Counted from the first letter of the stretch, positions 1 to 9,146 are shown. The stretch: 64,000 nucleotides of DNA from Chthonomonas calidirosea T49 (GCF_000427095.1 NC_021487.1:62001-126000), one strand, 5' to 3'. The notes: a model not told the origin generated them from the letters alone. Translations and numbers: made by a program.

Positions 1-295
1 CATTGGGCTTATAGACTTGCGGTGACGATGCCGCCCCGTCAAGCACTTGGTCTGCCAACAACAAGGTGCCTGGCATAACCTCCTCTACCAGGCCACCGCC
101 GAATCCGCAGACGATAAGATACTGAGCGCCTTGTGCAAGAAGCTGCTGCGCGCCCCGTGCTGCATTTTCTCTCCCGGCGCCGGAGCAGTGAACGATAAGA
201 TTTTGTTGCGCTGCCTCTATCGGCCGGAAGGGCTTTCTTTCTTGAGGCAGCGCAAAGAGCACTCCGATTCGCAGCTGTGCTCTCTCACATATCAA
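1..295 (-). CDS. hpnG: Hopanoid-associated phosphorylase HpnG, 5' part (runs off left edge)
   Basis: Partial: the first 98 codons are present and the rest lies left of base 1. Read from a TTG at 295-293 that overlaps the ispH stop (TTGA), the protein has RIGVLFALPQE near its start, then HCSGAGRENAARGAQ and VCGFGGGLVEEVMPGTLLLA. These resemble the nucleosidase/phosphorylase fold (MTA/SAH nucleosidase family). HpnG is known to remove adenine from adenosylhopane to give ribosylhopane, the step after HpnH, and hpnH and hpnA lie immediately upstream in the same transcription unit. No ATG is available near the expected N terminus. The TTG is preferred because of the coupled overlap; a CTG seven codons later is the alternative. 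The family call is inferred from motifs and context. Confidence 0.75.
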   Translation of the reverse strand, partial: MICERAQLRIGVLFALPQERKPFRPIEAAQQNLIVHCSGAGRENAARGAQQLLAQGAQYLIVCGFGGGLVEEVMPGTLLLADQVLDGAASSPQVYKPN

Positions 296-1221
296 GATGA
301 CTGCGCCACCGGCTCTTCCGACGGTGGTGCGATATCACAGGAAAGCACCTTTTGGCGCACGGCCTCGACGAGGTCTTCCGGAGTGGAGAGGCCGGACGCG
401 ATGCCGATGGTTTTACAGTCGGCTAACGCCTCGATGGGCAGCTCTTCGGCGTTTTGAACATGGATGGTATTGGGGTTATAGTGTCTGCATAGCGCGGCAA
501 GCTCCATGGTATTTGCACTGGTGCGAGAGCCGACCACGATCATCAGATCTACTTTTTGAGCCAACTCGATGGCGTCATCCTGCCGATTTTGTACGGGACG
601 GCAGATCGTGTTGATGATGCGTATCTCCTTACACATCATCAACATCTCGTTGATGATTTTGTGGCACAGTTCAAGCGCGTGAGTCGTTTGAAAGATCACA
701 CCGACTTTGCGCAGGAGCTTGAAGTTTTTCTTGGCTTCATGGAGTTCCTCAACGCTATCGATCACGAGGGCTGGGTTTTCAAGTGAGCCAAGGATGCCTT
801 TGATCTCTGCATGATTTTTATCTCCGATGATCACCACCTGATAGCCATCTCGCTCCAGGATTTGGGCGGCCTCTTGTGCGCGCAAGACGATGGGGCAGGT
901 GGCATCTACCACTTCGATGCCCTGCATTTTGGCTTCTTCTATTTTCGCTTTAGGCAGTCCATGGGCGCGGATGACCATCGTTCCGCCACGGCTCTGCGTG
1001 TAGTCTTCGACTTTCCGAAGGCCTTTGCTTTCGAGTTCATCGGTAACACGTTTGTTATGGACGAGATCACCGAGAATAAACACGTCTTTGCGTTCATCGA
1101 GGGCCTGACGGGTGAGATTGATGGCACGTTTAACGCCAAAGCAGAAACCCACCTCGCTGGCCATGATCACGGTTCGGCCAGACGGTGTGCTGGCCACGTT
1201 ATGGTTTTTGTTTTTTGGCAT
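292..1221 (-). CDS. ispH: 4-hydroxy-3-methylbut-2-enyl diphosphate reductase
   Basis: Last enzyme of the MEP (non-mevalonate) isoprenoid pathway. It reduces HMBPP to IPP and DMAPP with a [4Fe-4S] cluster. The three cluster cysteines are visible at C27 (GFCFGV), C109 (DATCP) and C207 (NTICRP). Substrate-binding His residues are at H55 (LVHNK) and H87 (RAHG), and the catalytic Glu region is HAEIKG (E139). Length (309 aa) is normal. The ATG at 1221 overlaps the end of hpnA by 23 bases, and a second ATG (M20) just before SEVGFCFG is possible. Its place inside a hopanoid block fits, since it supplies C5 units for squalene and hopene. The C207 segment (NTICRP rather than DTICNAT) is a common family variant. 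Confidence 0.93.
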   Translation of the reverse strand: MPKNKNHNVASTPSGRTVIMASEVGFCFGVKRAINLTRQALDERKDVFILGDLVHNKRVTDELESKGLRKVEDYTQSRGGTMVIRAHGLPKAKIEEAKMQGIEVVDATCPIVLRAQEAAQILERDGYQVVIIGDKNHAEIKGILGSLENPALVIDSVEELHEAKKNFKLLRKVGVIFQTTHALELCHKIINEMLMMCKEIRIINTICRPVQNRQDDAIELAQKVDLMIVVGSRTSANTMELAALCRHYNPNTIHVQNAEELPIEALADCKTIGIASGLSTPEDLVEAVRQKVLSCDIAPPSEEPVAQSS

Positions 1222-2209
1222 AACCTTTCTCCTGAAACCAAGCCACTGCGCGGGCGAGAGCGTCTTCGATTGGGGATTGGGGCATTCCCAATTCCCGCAC
1301 AGCGCGCGTTGAGTCGAAGTACATTTTATATCGGGCCATTTTCACCCCTTCGAAGGGGTGTGTCGGCTCTTTTTTTAATAAACGTGCGACCAGAAGGTTT
1401 TCGAGGCCTACGGCGCACCAGGCAATGGCATAAGGCAGACGAAGGCGCGGAGCAGGTAGCCCCGATATCTGGGCGAGCATTTCTAACATCTGCCTCAAAG
1501 TTACATTACGATGGCCGAGGATGTAACGTTGACCGGTGCGTCCCTTTTCCGCGGCTAGCAGGATGCCTTCTGCCACGTCTCGCACATCCACGAGGTTGAG
1601 ACCGGTGTCTACGTAAGCGGGCAGACGCCGGTTAAGAAAATCCACGATAATACGGCCTGTTGGGGTCGGTTTGATATCGTTTTCTCCCACGGGCGTGCTC
1701 GGATTCACGATAACCACATCGAGCCCTTCTGCTGCGAATTGTCGGGCGACCTCCTCGGCCAAGAATTTCGAGCGTTTGTAGTGGCCGATCATATCGGCCA
1801 GAGATACCGGTGTGTCTTCATTTCCGGGCGAACCGTCGCGAGGGATACCCAGTACCCCCACGGTGCTCGTATAGACCACGCGCCTTACGCCGGCATCACG
1901 AGCTGCGGTCAAGAGGTTTTTTGTGCCCTCTACGTTGGCTCGGTACAGCTGTTGCGGGTCTCGCGCCCACAGGCGATAGTCCGCTGCCACGTGGTAGACC
2001 ACATCGCAACCGGCTACTGCTTTGCGAAGTGAGGCGATATCGGTTAGATCGCCGCACACCTCTTCGTAGAGCGCCGGGTTAAGAGCGCACAGGTTCTCGC
2101 GACGACTCGTCGGGCGGGTAAGCACCCGAATAGGTTGGCCGCGTGCTGTAAGGAGACGGGCCACGTGAAAGCCGACGAAGCCGGTGGCACCGGTAACCAG
2201 CGAAGGCAT
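1199..2209 (-). CDS. hpnA: Hopanoid-associated NAD-dependent sugar epimerase HpnA
   Basis: Extended short-chain dehydrogenase of 336 aa. The Rossmann motif GATGFVG sits at residues 7-13, a catalytic Ser near S115 (YTSTVGV) and the YxxxK pair at Y144/K148 (YKRSK). The middle part (VNPSTPVGENDIKPTPTGRII) is typical of HpnA, the protein associated with hopanoid loci and related to dihydroflavonol-4-reductase. Its substrate is not firmly known; a role in modifying the sugar-derived side chain of hopanoids is assumed from genome context. The start lies 5 bases after the hpnH stop, so the two genes are co-transcribed, and the end overlaps ispH. Confidence 0.88.
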   Translation of the reverse strand: MPSLVTGATGFVGFHVARLLTARGQPIRVLTRPTSRRENLCALNPALYEEVCGDLTDIASLRKAVAGCDVVYHVAADYRLWARDPQQLYRANVEGTKNLLTAARDAGVRRVVYTSTVGVLGIPRDGSPGNEDTPVSLADMIGHYKRSKFLAEEVARQFAAEGLDVVIVNPSTPVGENDIKPTPTGRIIVDFLNRRLPAYVDTGLNLVDVRDVAEGILLAAEKGRTGQRYILGHRNVTLRQMLEMLAQISGLPAPRLRLPYAIAWCAVGLENLLVARLLKKEPTHPFEGVKMARYKMYFDSTRAVRELGMPQSPIEDALARAVAWFQEKGYAKKQKP

Positions 2210-2214
2210 TGATT

Positions 2215-3213
2215 TTATTTAAGCGACCAGGCAGCGAGCTGAAGTTTTCCCTTGAGGGTTTTCATCGCCTCGGTTACGGCGCTGTGCTCAAAACCGCTGT
2301 GCATTTTGCAGTTTTGGCAGCGCGGGTCTAGGCGCGATTCCCAGTACTCCCAGTTGGTGGTGTTCCAGAAGGTCTCCCAATCTGGGATGTACCGTTCGCC
2401 GATCAAGTAACAGGGAGACTTCCACCCCATGGGGGTATAGTTGACGGTAGACCAAGGGGAGCAAGGCAGCTCGCGCAAGCCGGCTGCGAATTCTAGAAAG
2501 ATGGGGGTCGCACAGACTTTGTATTTGCCGGCGAAGCTGCGTATCTGTCGAAACTTTTCGTGGATCTGCTCTCGAGTAAGAAAGATATCACGCTCCACGC
2601 TTTCGTATTCGTAGCCCGGCGAAACGAGGATGCCCTGAGCTTTCAGTTCATCCACGAGTTTGCAGAGTGCCTCAACCTCTTCTACCGAGGTCTCTTTATA
2701 CACGGTGGTGTTGATATAGACATAGTAGCCGAGCTCGGCGGCGCGCTTCATCATCTCGACGGCTTTGTCAAACACACCGGCGCGGTTGCACACATAGTCG
2801 TGGGTTTCTCGAAGCCCATCAAGATGGATCATAATGAAGAGGCGAGGGTCTGGTGGTATAACTCCAAACACCTTTGTGTCGAGTTTAAGGGCGTTTGTGC
2901 AGAGAATAACGTATTTGTCGCGCGCAAATAGCCCCTCGATCAGCTCCTTGAGCTCTGGATAGAGGGTAGGCTCGCCACCGCAGAGGTTCACGATCGGGGC
3001 GCCGCAGTCATCAACCGCTTTGAGACAGGTTTCCACGCTGAGACGATCTTTCAATTTGCCGGTATGGCGCTCTACAGAACAGCCGATACAGGCCAAATTG
3101 CAGGTATAGAGGGGCTCAAGCATGAGCACTGTAGGATAGCGGGTTATGCCCGCCTTTTCCATTTTTGCACGATGACGCGCTTGCGCCATCATAAACCCTA
3201 TCGGATAACGCAT
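2215..3213 (-). CDS. hpnH: Adenosylhopane synthase HpnH (radical SAM)
   Basis: Radical SAM enzyme of 332 aa that joins the 5'-deoxyadenosyl radical to diploptene, forming adenosylhopane, the first step to extended C35 hopanoids. The cluster motif CNLACIGC places ligands at C38, C42 and C45. NLCGGEPTLYPEL follows as the SAM-binding GGE motif. A C-terminal SPASM-like cysteine set is seen at LPCSPW, SPCYLIGE and CQNCKMHSGFE. The N terminus MRYPIGFMMAQARHR is characteristic of HpnH. It is the first gene of the hpnH-hpnA-ispH-hpnG run, and a 206-base gap separates it from fhs upstream. Confidence 0.93.
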   Translation of the reverse strand: MRYPIGFMMAQARHRAKMEKAGITRYPTVLMLEPLYTCNLACIGCSVERHTGKLKDRLSVETCLKAVDDCGAPIVNLCGGEPTLYPELKELIEGLFARDKYVILCTNALKLDTKVFGVIPPDPRLFIMIHLDGLRETHDYVCNRAGVFDKAVEMMKRAAELGYYVYINTTVYKETSVEEVEALCKLVDELKAQGILVSPGYEYESVERDIFLTREQIHEKFRQIRSFAGKYKVCATPIFLEFAAGLRELPCSPWSTVNYTPMGWKSPCYLIGERYIPDWETFWNTTNWEYWESRLDPRCQNCKMHSGFEHSAVTEAMKTLKGKLQLAAWSLK

Positions 3214-3419
3214 TGCGTGAGGAGCCTCCTTTTAGGTGTTGTATCGCTGGTCTACGAAAAATTGCCGGTTCACTTTAGTGATTGTACCCTATAATACGCT
3301 CAGACATATGTTTTGTGATACTTGGCGATCTAAGATCGCAACTAGTATCTAAATAGGCAACTGTAGCCTATGGTTGCTTCTCCATCGCGAGGAGAGACGG
3401 CTTTTGAGGCTATGCTCAA
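3214..3419. other. Intergenic region between fhs and hpnH, with a small inverted repeat
   Basis: No gene is seen. A perfect 6-bp inverted repeat (GCGATC at 3325-3330, GATCGC at 3334-3339, loop of 3) and a weaker TCTCC/GGAGA stem near 3389-3405 lie behind the fhs stop, without a U-run on the minus strand. A minus-strand TACAAT near 3286 could be the -10 of an hpnH promoter, but no good -35 is seen. Confidence 0.3.
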
Positions 3420-5096
3420 CTAGAAAAGCCCGACGATGCGCCCGGTATCGTCTATATCTATGTTTTCGGCGGCGGGAACTTCGGGAAGGCCTGGCATGGT
3501 CATGATGTCGCCGGCAAGAGCGACAACGAAACCAGCCCCTGCGGAAAGGCGCAACTCCCGAATATGGAGGATGAAGTTGGTTGGTGCGCCTCCGGCCTTT
3601 GGGTCATCGCTAAAGGAGTATTGTGTTTTTGCCATGCAGACTCGGAGACGACCGAACCCGTTTTTCTCAAGCCAGCGTAGTTGCGTCGAAGCGGCCGGTT
3701 CCAGAGCGATACCGTTAGCCCCATAAACCCGTTTCGCGATGGTCTCCATCTTGGTGAAGAGGCTGCCTTCTTCGGTGTAGAAGGGGGTAAAGTGGGCGGG
3801 TTGCTCTAGTGCCTGAAGAACCTTTGCTGCCAGCTCCTCTCCGCCTTTTCCGCCCTGTCCCCAAACATCGCAGGGGGCGACGAGCCAGTTCTTGCTTTGT
3901 GCGTAGTCTTGTACGAGCGCGATCTCTTTGACTGAATCGGAGGAGAAGCGATTGATGGCGATTACGAAGGGAACTTTGACCTGTTGCACGATACCTACAT
4001 GACGTTCGAGGTTGACCAATCCGGCCTCAAGTGCCGCGAGATTCTCCTCGTCGAGCTTCTGTTTGCGAACGCCGCCATGCGTTTTAAGGGCACGGATAGT
4101 CGCTACGATGACCACAGCATCGGGGGGTAGACCGGCGGTCGGAGCGACAATATCACAGTACTTTTCGAAGCCGAGGTCTGCCCCGAAACCGGCCTCAGTA
4201 ACAACGATCTCTCCCAAACGGCGTGCTAGTTTGGTGGCGATGATGCTACTACAGCCGTGTGCGATGTTGCCGAAGGGACCTCCGTGCACGAAAGCCGGTG
4301 TTCCCTCTAAAGTTTGCACTAAATTGGGCTTAAGTGCATCGCGCAGAAGAACCGTCATGGCCCCATGCACTTTAAGATCGGCGGCCGTTATGGGCTCACC
4401 TGCCCGATTCTGTCCGACGACAATCTTTCCTAAGCGATCTTTCAGCTCGCTAAGATGGTTGCTAAGGCACAAAATAGCCATGACCTCGGAGGCAACGGTG
4501 ATAAAAAACTGTGATTCGCGGGGGATGCCTCCTTGTTTTCCTCCTAATCCGACGACGATGTGACGTAACGCCCTATCGTTCATATCCACAACGCGGGGGA
4601 AGGAGATGGTAAGAGGGTCTATGTTAAGACGATTACCATGATGTAGATGGTTGTCTATAGCGGCCGCAAGCAGGTTATGCGCGGCGCTGATTGCATGCAT
4701 GTCTCCCGTGAAGTGAAGGTTAATATCCTCCATGGGGATGACTTGGGCATAACCACCCCCGGCAGCACCTCCTTTCAAGCCAAAAACTGGTCCCATAGAG
4801 GGCTCGCGAATGGTGACAATGGCACGTTTTCCCAGTCGGCAAAGGGCCTGGCCTAAACCCACCGTCACGGTGGTTTTGCCCTCTCCGGCGGTAGTAGGGG
4901 TGATGGCGGTCATCAGCACAATTTTGCCTTCCGAGCCGACGGGATCGTTCAAATGCCGTTCAATCGCAGAGTATCCAATTTTGGCTTTATAAGTGCCGTA
5001 AAGTTCAAGGTCGTTGAGAGTGAGACCTAAAGCGGCTGCCACCTCGGTAATGGGGCGTGGGGTAACGGATTGAGCGATAGCGAGGTCGTTATTCAT
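3420..5096 (-). CDS. fhs: Formate--tetrahydrofolate ligase
   Basis: ATP-dependent ligation of formate to tetrahydrofolate, giving 10-formyl-THF for one-carbon metabolism. 558 aa from the chosen start, normal for the family. The P-loop-like ATP site TPTTAGEGKTT lies at residues 67-77, and GPVFGLKGGAAGGGYAQVIP and EAGFGADLGFEKY are diagnostic. The frame stays open 26 codons further upstream, but the ATG at 5096 has AAGGAG 5 bases before it, overlaps the end of the uridine-kinase-like gene by 8 bases and gives the family's usual N terminus (IAQS, then LELYGTYKAKI). It is translationally coupled to the upstream kinase gene. Confidence 0.95.
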   Translation of the reverse strand: MNNDLAIAQSVTPRPITEVAAALGLTLNDLELYGTYKAKIGYSAIERHLNDPVGSEGKIVLMTAITPTTAGEGKTTVTVGLGQALCRLGKRAIVTIREPSMGPVFGLKGGAAGGGYAQVIPMEDINLHFTGDMHAISAAHNLLAAAIDNHLHHGNRLNIDPLTISFPRVVDMNDRALRHIVVGLGGKQGGIPRESQFFITVASEVMAILCLSNHLSELKDRLGKIVVGQNRAGEPITAADLKVHGAMTVLLRDALKPNLVQTLEGTPAFVHGGPFGNIAHGCSSIIATKLARRLGEIVVTEAGFGADLGFEKYCDIVAPTAGLPPDAVVIVATIRALKTHGGVRKQKLDEENLAALEAGLVNLERHVGIVQQVKVPFVIAINRFSSDSVKEIALVQDYAQSKNWLVAPCDVWGQGGKGGEELAAKVLQALEQPAHFTPFYTEEGSLFTKMETIAKRVYGANGIALEPAASTQLRWLEKNGFGRLRVCMAKTQYSFSDDPKAGGAPTNFILHIRELRLSAGAGFVVALAGDIMTMPGLPEVPAAENIDIDDTGRIVGLF

Positions 5097-5709
5097 GCGG
5101 GCTCCTTCGAGTGCTCCAAAGTTCACGAATGATAGCGGCGAGATAGGGAGCGATGCGTTGAAAATCGGCATCACCTCTTACACTGAGGTCGGCGTGGACG
5201 CGGGAGGGTTCTACGTAGGCTGCATGCCCCACGCGAGCACACTCTCGATAGTAGGTGGCGATCCAGTGGGGGTCGGTGCTTCCACGCCCACCCTGCATAT
5301 CTCGAAGAAGGCGTCGAAGAGCCCGAAGATCGGCATCGAGCTCCACAAAAAGGCGAAGATCGAATCGCTCTCGGAGTTCGGGGACATAAAGTGCCATGAG
5401 GCCTTCCACGAGAATGACATCAGGGGCATTTTCTGAGGCACAGAGTGTCTCAAGTTCGGCAATGAGCCGCGCGTTATCGGCGGAGTTTGGATGGTTGTTA
5501 TCGGGAAGGCGTTCGCCGGTGGAGGGGGAGATAAAGGTAGGGCCTCCGGGCGCGCCGCGATAGAAGTAGCGATCCATGCCGATCACCTCCGCATGCAGCG
5601 GAGGCCGACCGGCGGCAAGCGCCTGCGCAAGGTGCTGAACGAGGGTGGTCTTTCCGGATGCCGAACCACCAGCGATACCTACGATGACTGAACGTGTTTG
5701 ATTTTTCAT
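5089..5709 (-). CDS. Uridine kinase-like P-loop phosphotransferase
   Basis: 206 aa. The P-loop GGSASGKT is at residues 14-21. GMDRYFYRG and HPNSADNARL match the Asp-Tyr/Phe and NxDxP-like substrate region of the uridine kinase/phosphoribulokinase family, followed by VILVEGLMALY and LFVELDADLRALRRLLRD. Family members phosphorylate uridine or cytidine with ATP or GTP. The classic DHP of the NWDHP motif appears as NNHPNS, so the exact substrate is uncertain. It overlaps fhs by 8 bases in the same operon. The start ATG at 5709 is the only sensible one before the P-loop. Confidence 0.75.
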   Translation of the reverse strand: MKNQTRSVIVGIAGGSASGKTTLVQHLAQALAAGRPPLHAEVIGMDRYFYRGAPGGPTFISPSTGERLPDNNHPNSADNARLIAELETLCASENAPDVILVEGLMALYVPELRERFDLRLFVELDADLRALRRLLRDMQGGRGSTDPHWIATYYRECARVGHAAYVEPSRVHADLSVRGDADFQRIAPYLAAIIRELWSTRRSPHE

Positions 5710-5791
5710 CCTTCTTGTAGGCTGTTTCTTTTAGGGTGTTGTTTGTGTTTATGAAAACTAGGTGACTGAGTTCACACTCCAGATCATGGAA

Positions 5792-6826
5792 TTACCGCAC
5801 TGGTTGAAAGCAGTAGAGTTCGCGTTTTCCTTTGCCTTCATCTACGAGCGCAAGCAGGCCTATTTTCCCGTCGTCTCGTGGGTCACCGATACGCACATCG
5901 AGGACTTTGCCCGGCAGCGGATCGCTACGCCAGCTCTCTTCATAATCGTCAAAGCGAGTCAGTTGCCAGAAGGTTTTATCGCGCTCGTCAGCTTTAGGCA
6001 CATAGACGATGAGGCGGTCGCCATCGGGCGTGCCGGTTGGGCTTCCGCTTGTGCCTGCTGTCAAAACTCCAATGAGCCATCTTCTCTGGCCTTGCCAGTA
6101 GGTTTGAGCGTAGAGTATGTTGGTTGTGAGGTTTTGTCGGCCTTCAAACGGGTAGGTACCAGTGCCCCAATGGGGGTAGCCCTCCTCGGTGGGGTTCAGG
6201 TGAAGGTCATCGGTCACGAGTTTGCCTGCGTTCAGCGTCCATACCGAGGTATTATCGCCGTTACCGCAGACCAGGAGGTCGAGCTGACCAGGGCGGATAA
6301 GGCTGAAGCGGAGCGCCGGTGGGGGATCGCAGAGGCGTTCAAAACCTCCACCTTTCCACATAAAGATGCCACCAGAGGTTACGATCTGCACCATCGGCAG
6401 CTTTGGGGTTTTCACGATTTTGTTTTTAGGTGGTTGCGCATCGGTTTCGTCTGGTGCGGCAAGCGTTGGCCAAGAGTCGGCGAAGTGGCCGGCGATGAGA
6501 GGATCCGTAGCCCATCCAATAAAAGAGGCCGTAGCGTCGGTTGCAAAGCGAAAGCCATCCCAATGCGTAAGCAAAAGTCGCCGTCGAAAGTCGGTGGGGC
6601 TTTCCGTTCCGATCAACAGCAAAAGGTCGTCCTGTTGATTTTGCCGGATAGGGCAAAGCTCGAACAGTGCTGTATCATCGGGCAAAGGAGTGTGCCAGGC
6701 GAGAGTGAAGGCGGTGAGAAAGGGGTTGTCCTTACGGGCGAACGGATTGAGCTGCCCTAGGCATTGGCCGATCGCGCAGAGAAGAAAGAGCAGACAGAGG
6801 GGGGATAAGAAGCTTCGGCTTCTCAT
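5792..6826 (-). CDS. Exported protein of unknown function
   Basis: 344 aa. Residues 1-24 form a signal peptide (RSRSF, then a Leu-rich core, cleavage near CLG-Q). No lipobox Cys is placed for clear lipidation. The remainder is rich in Trp, Asp and Pro with repeated short beta-like segments such as LLIGTESPTDFRRRLLLTHW and LDVRIGDPRDDGKIGLLALV, which suggests a beta-propeller-like or FG-GAP-like fold, but no family is recognised. Its start overlaps the stop of the ATPase gene upstream (ATGA), so the two are translated together. This hints at a role near a type II secretion or type IV pilus machine. Confidence 0.6.
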   Translation of the reverse strand: MRSRSFLSPLCLLFLLCAIGQCLGQLNPFARKDNPFLTAFTLAWHTPLPDDTALFELCPIRQNQQDDLLLLIGTESPTDFRRRLLLTHWDGFRFATDATASFIGWATDPLIAGHFADSWPTLAAPDETDAQPPKNKIVKTPKLPMVQIVTSGGIFMWKGGGFERLCDPPPALRFSLIRPGQLDLLVCGNGDNTSVWTLNAGKLVTDDLHLNPTEEGYPHWGTGTYPFEGRQNLTTNILYAQTYWQGQRRWLIGVLTAGTSGSPTGTPDGDRLIVYVPKADERDKTFWQLTRFDDYEESWRSDPLPGKVLDVRIGDPRDDGKIGLLALVDEGKGKRELYCFQPVR

Positions 6827-8115
6827 CCCAGCCCTCCGTTTTCCATGCCAGGAGTCAAACCAGAGGTCATGGTGGAGTAGACAGCGGTGAAGACCTCTCT
6901 GGGGGTTGTAAGCCCGGCGAAAATTTTTTGATGGCCGTCTTCTAACATGGTACGCATCTGTTGTTTTTTACGGGCGTATTCATAGATCTCCCCGATGGTG
7001 GCTCGACGGGCGATCATTTCGCGCAACTCCGGTGTACTCACCAGAATCTCGAAAATGCCGATACGTCCTCGGTATCCCGTTTTACGGCACTGTTCGCAGC
7101 CAGCGCCTTTGTAGAAAGTTTTCCCCTGCATCGCATCGGGGTTGAGGCCTATTTCGATCAGCTCGTCACGAGGGGGCTGGTAGGGTTGTTTACAGTTAAG
7201 ACATATCGTACGTACGAGGCGCTGGGCCATAACGGCTTGGAGGGTGGAGGCGATAAGATAAGGCTCTCCACCCATGTCGATCATGCGGCCGATGGTCTCC
7301 ACCGCATTGTTCGTATGGAGGGAGGAGAGAACGAGATGACCCGTTAGGCTTGCCTGAATGCCGATTGCCAGCGATTCGGGGTCGCGCATTTCGCCGACCA
7401 TCATGACGTCGGGGTCTTGGCGGAGGAAAGCTCTCATAACGCGCGGAAACGTCATGCGTTCCGTGACCTGCACTTGGGTGATGTGGTCGGCGAACTCATA
7501 CTCAATGGGGTCTTCCACGGTAACGATGTTACGGCGAGTGCGGTCTAGCTTGTTGATGGAGGCGTAGAGGGTAGAGGTTTTGCCGCTACCTGTAGGGCCG
7601 GTAACGAGCACCATGCCATAGGCGGATTGAATGGCCTGGCTCCACTTTTGCAGCACGTCGGGTGGCATTCCCAGTTTATCTAACTCCACCCTGGCACCGA
7701 CCGGGTCGAGAATACGCAGGACCATCTTTTCCCCGTTCAACATGGGCAGCACGGAGACGCGGGCGCTTAGTTTTCGCGTGCCGTACTCCATGTCAATACG
7801 GCCGTCTTGCGGCTCTCTCCGTTCGTCTATGTGCATGCCGGCGGCAAGTTTGAGGCGTGCGAGAATGTTGGGCACGATGTCTATGGAGAGTTGCCCCACA
7901 TCATGCATAATGCCATCTATGCGATAGCGCACAAGCATGCGATTGCGTTCCGGCTGCAGGTGAATGTCGGAGGCACCGAGGTCGAGCGCTTTACGCAGCA
8001 AGAAGTCGGTCTCGCTAACGGCCTGGGTCAGTTCACCACCAAGCTCTCGCGCGATGCCGTCCTCGCGCATAATCAGTCGAAAGGCCAAAGGGCCACGGGG
8101 TGCAACCTGGGTCAT
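6823..8115 (-). CDS. Type II secretion / type IV pilus assembly ATPase (GspE/PilB family), short form
   Basis: Hexameric secretion ATPase of 430 aa. Core N2 domain: LLRKALDLGASDIHLQPE (residues 39-56). Walker A GPTGSGKT 173-180, Asp box VEDPIEYEF about 200-208, Walker B DVMMVGEMRD 236-245, His box TGHLVLSSLHTNN 258-270. A zinc-binding cysteine tetrad lies at C305, C308, C340 and C343. Typical PilB has about 560 residues; here the N-terminal N1/MshEN region is absent. A tetracysteine motif argues for PilB/GspE rather than PilT. No pilM-pilQ or gspF gene is adjacent. The start ATG at 8115 is followed closely by the conserved core. Confidence 0.85.
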   Translation of the reverse strand: MTQVAPRGPLAFRLIMREDGIARELGGELTQAVSETDFLLRKALDLGASDIHLQPERNRMLVRYRIDGIMHDVGQLSIDIVPNILARLKLAAGMHIDERREPQDGRIDMEYGTRKLSARVSVLPMLNGEKMVLRILDPVGARVELDKLGMPPDVLQKWSQAIQSAYGMVLVTGPTGSGKTSTLYASINKLDRTRRNIVTVEDPIEYEFADHITQVQVTERMTFPRVMRAFLRQDPDVMMVGEMRDPESLAIGIQASLTGHLVLSSLHTNNAVETIGRMIDMGGEPYLIASTLQAVMAQRLVRTICLNCKQPYQPPRDELIEIGLNPDAMQGKTFYKGAGCEQCRKTGYRGRIGIFEILVSTPELREMIARRATIGEIYEYARKKQQMRTMLEDGHQKIFAGLTTPREVFTAVYSTMTSGLTPGMENGGLG

Positions 8116-8200
8116 GGTTTCTGTTCCTCTTCAGCAAAGCATCGGCATAAGGGCTGTCGGTTATGGGACAAAAGCCCGTTTTCTATAGTGTACCGTATTG

Positions 8201-9115
8201 CTAGAAATTTGTGCTACGTTGTTTGCAGGCATGCAACAGACTTTCAACGACCATCTGTAGGGAGTGGAGAGCCTCTTGCAGTGCGGTTAGTTCATCCTCT
8301 TGAAGCTGCTCGATTTGGATATCGGCTAGAAGCGGCAATATGTCCAAAACCTTCTGCGCTGCATGACTACTTGGCATATGGTTCTCGACAACGGCACGCT
8401 CATCGTCCATGTGGGGAAGTTCACGGAGTTGCTGATAGATCTGTTCCCTTTGAGCGGGAGGAGTCTCCAAAATCTCCTGAGCGCGAAGGGGATCGGTACG
8501 TATGACGCGAACGAGTTTCTCGGTCTCTTCGCTGTTGAGACGCTCTTGTTGAATATGTTCCACCACCTGTTGCTGCAATTCGGGGTATGAGTTCAGCTGT
8601 TTGAGATAGCGTGCGTGTTTTTCGGTAATTTGGCCGGCTGAGGGTCTATTGGGGCTAGAGACGACGGCCTCGCCGATCTCTTCGGGGAGGGTGAGCAGGT
8701 CGAGAAGATAGTTTACCGAGCGTTCCGACAGGCCTAGCCGCTGAGCGACTTCGCGGGTGGTAAGGTTCAAGGTCTCTTTAATTTGCTGGATAGCGCGCGC
8801 TTTTTCGAGGGGCTGCAGGTCTTCGCGTTGAAGGTTTTCGATGAGCTGTTCGGTGAGGCGCTCCTCGTCGGTGATCTCTCGTACCACGCAGGGAAGGGCA
8901 TCGAGGCGTGCCAATTTGGCCGCGCGCCACCGGCGTTCACCCGTGACGATTCGGTAGTGAGGAGAGCCGGGGATGGGGGTTACGGTAATGGGGTTCAGCA
9001 AACCGTGCTGCCGGATGCTATCCGCAAGTCCCTGCAAACTCTCCTCATCGTGGTATTTACGAGGTTGTGCGGTATCAGCAAGGATATGATCAATGGGAAT
9101 CGCCCGTATTTCCAA
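8201..9115 (-). CDS. ParB/Spo0J-family partition protein
   Basis: 304 aa. The ParB N-terminal CTPase/nuclease-like domain is complete: ILADTAQPRKYHDEESLQGLA (11-31), then GERRWRA at 59-65, then TEQLIENLQREDLQPLEKA. A helix-turn-helix follows (TTREVAQRLGLSERSVNYLL), and a C-terminal helical part ends in residues that could dimerise. ParB loads on parS and acts in chromosome segregation. No parA gene is beside it and no obvious parS consensus was found in the window, so it may be a second ParB or Noc-like protein. It has its own strong promoter at 9147-9175. Confidence 0.85.
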   Translation of the reverse strand: MEIRAIPIDHILADTAQPRKYHDEESLQGLADSIRQHGLLNPITVTPIPGSPHYRIVTGERRWRAAKLARLDALPCVVREITDEERLTEQLIENLQREDLQPLEKARAIQQIKETLNLTTREVAQRLGLSERSVNYLLDLLTLPEEIGEAVVSSPNRPSAGQITEKHARYLKQLNSYPELQQQVVEHIQQERLNSEETEKLVRVIRTDPLRAQEILETPPAQREQIYQQLRELPHMDDERAVVENHMPSSHAAQKVLDILPLLADIQIEQLQEDELTALQEALHSLQMVVESLLHACKQRSTNF

Positions 9116-9146
9116 AGTTCTCCTCCGAAAACCACAGGTTTACGCC

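Noticed and set aside
811-1599. Long plus-strand reading frame of 262 codons opposite ispH and hpnA
   Set aside because: Lies antisense to two genes with clear motifs; its protein has no recognisable pattern and no ribosome-binding site.
3286-3300. TATAAT on the plus strand at about 3291
   Set aside because: No -35 at a proper distance and no plus-strand gene follows.
5762-6760. Plus-strand frame of 332 codons
   Set aside because: Antisense shadow of the exported protein gene, which has a signal peptide and is coupled to the ATPase gene.
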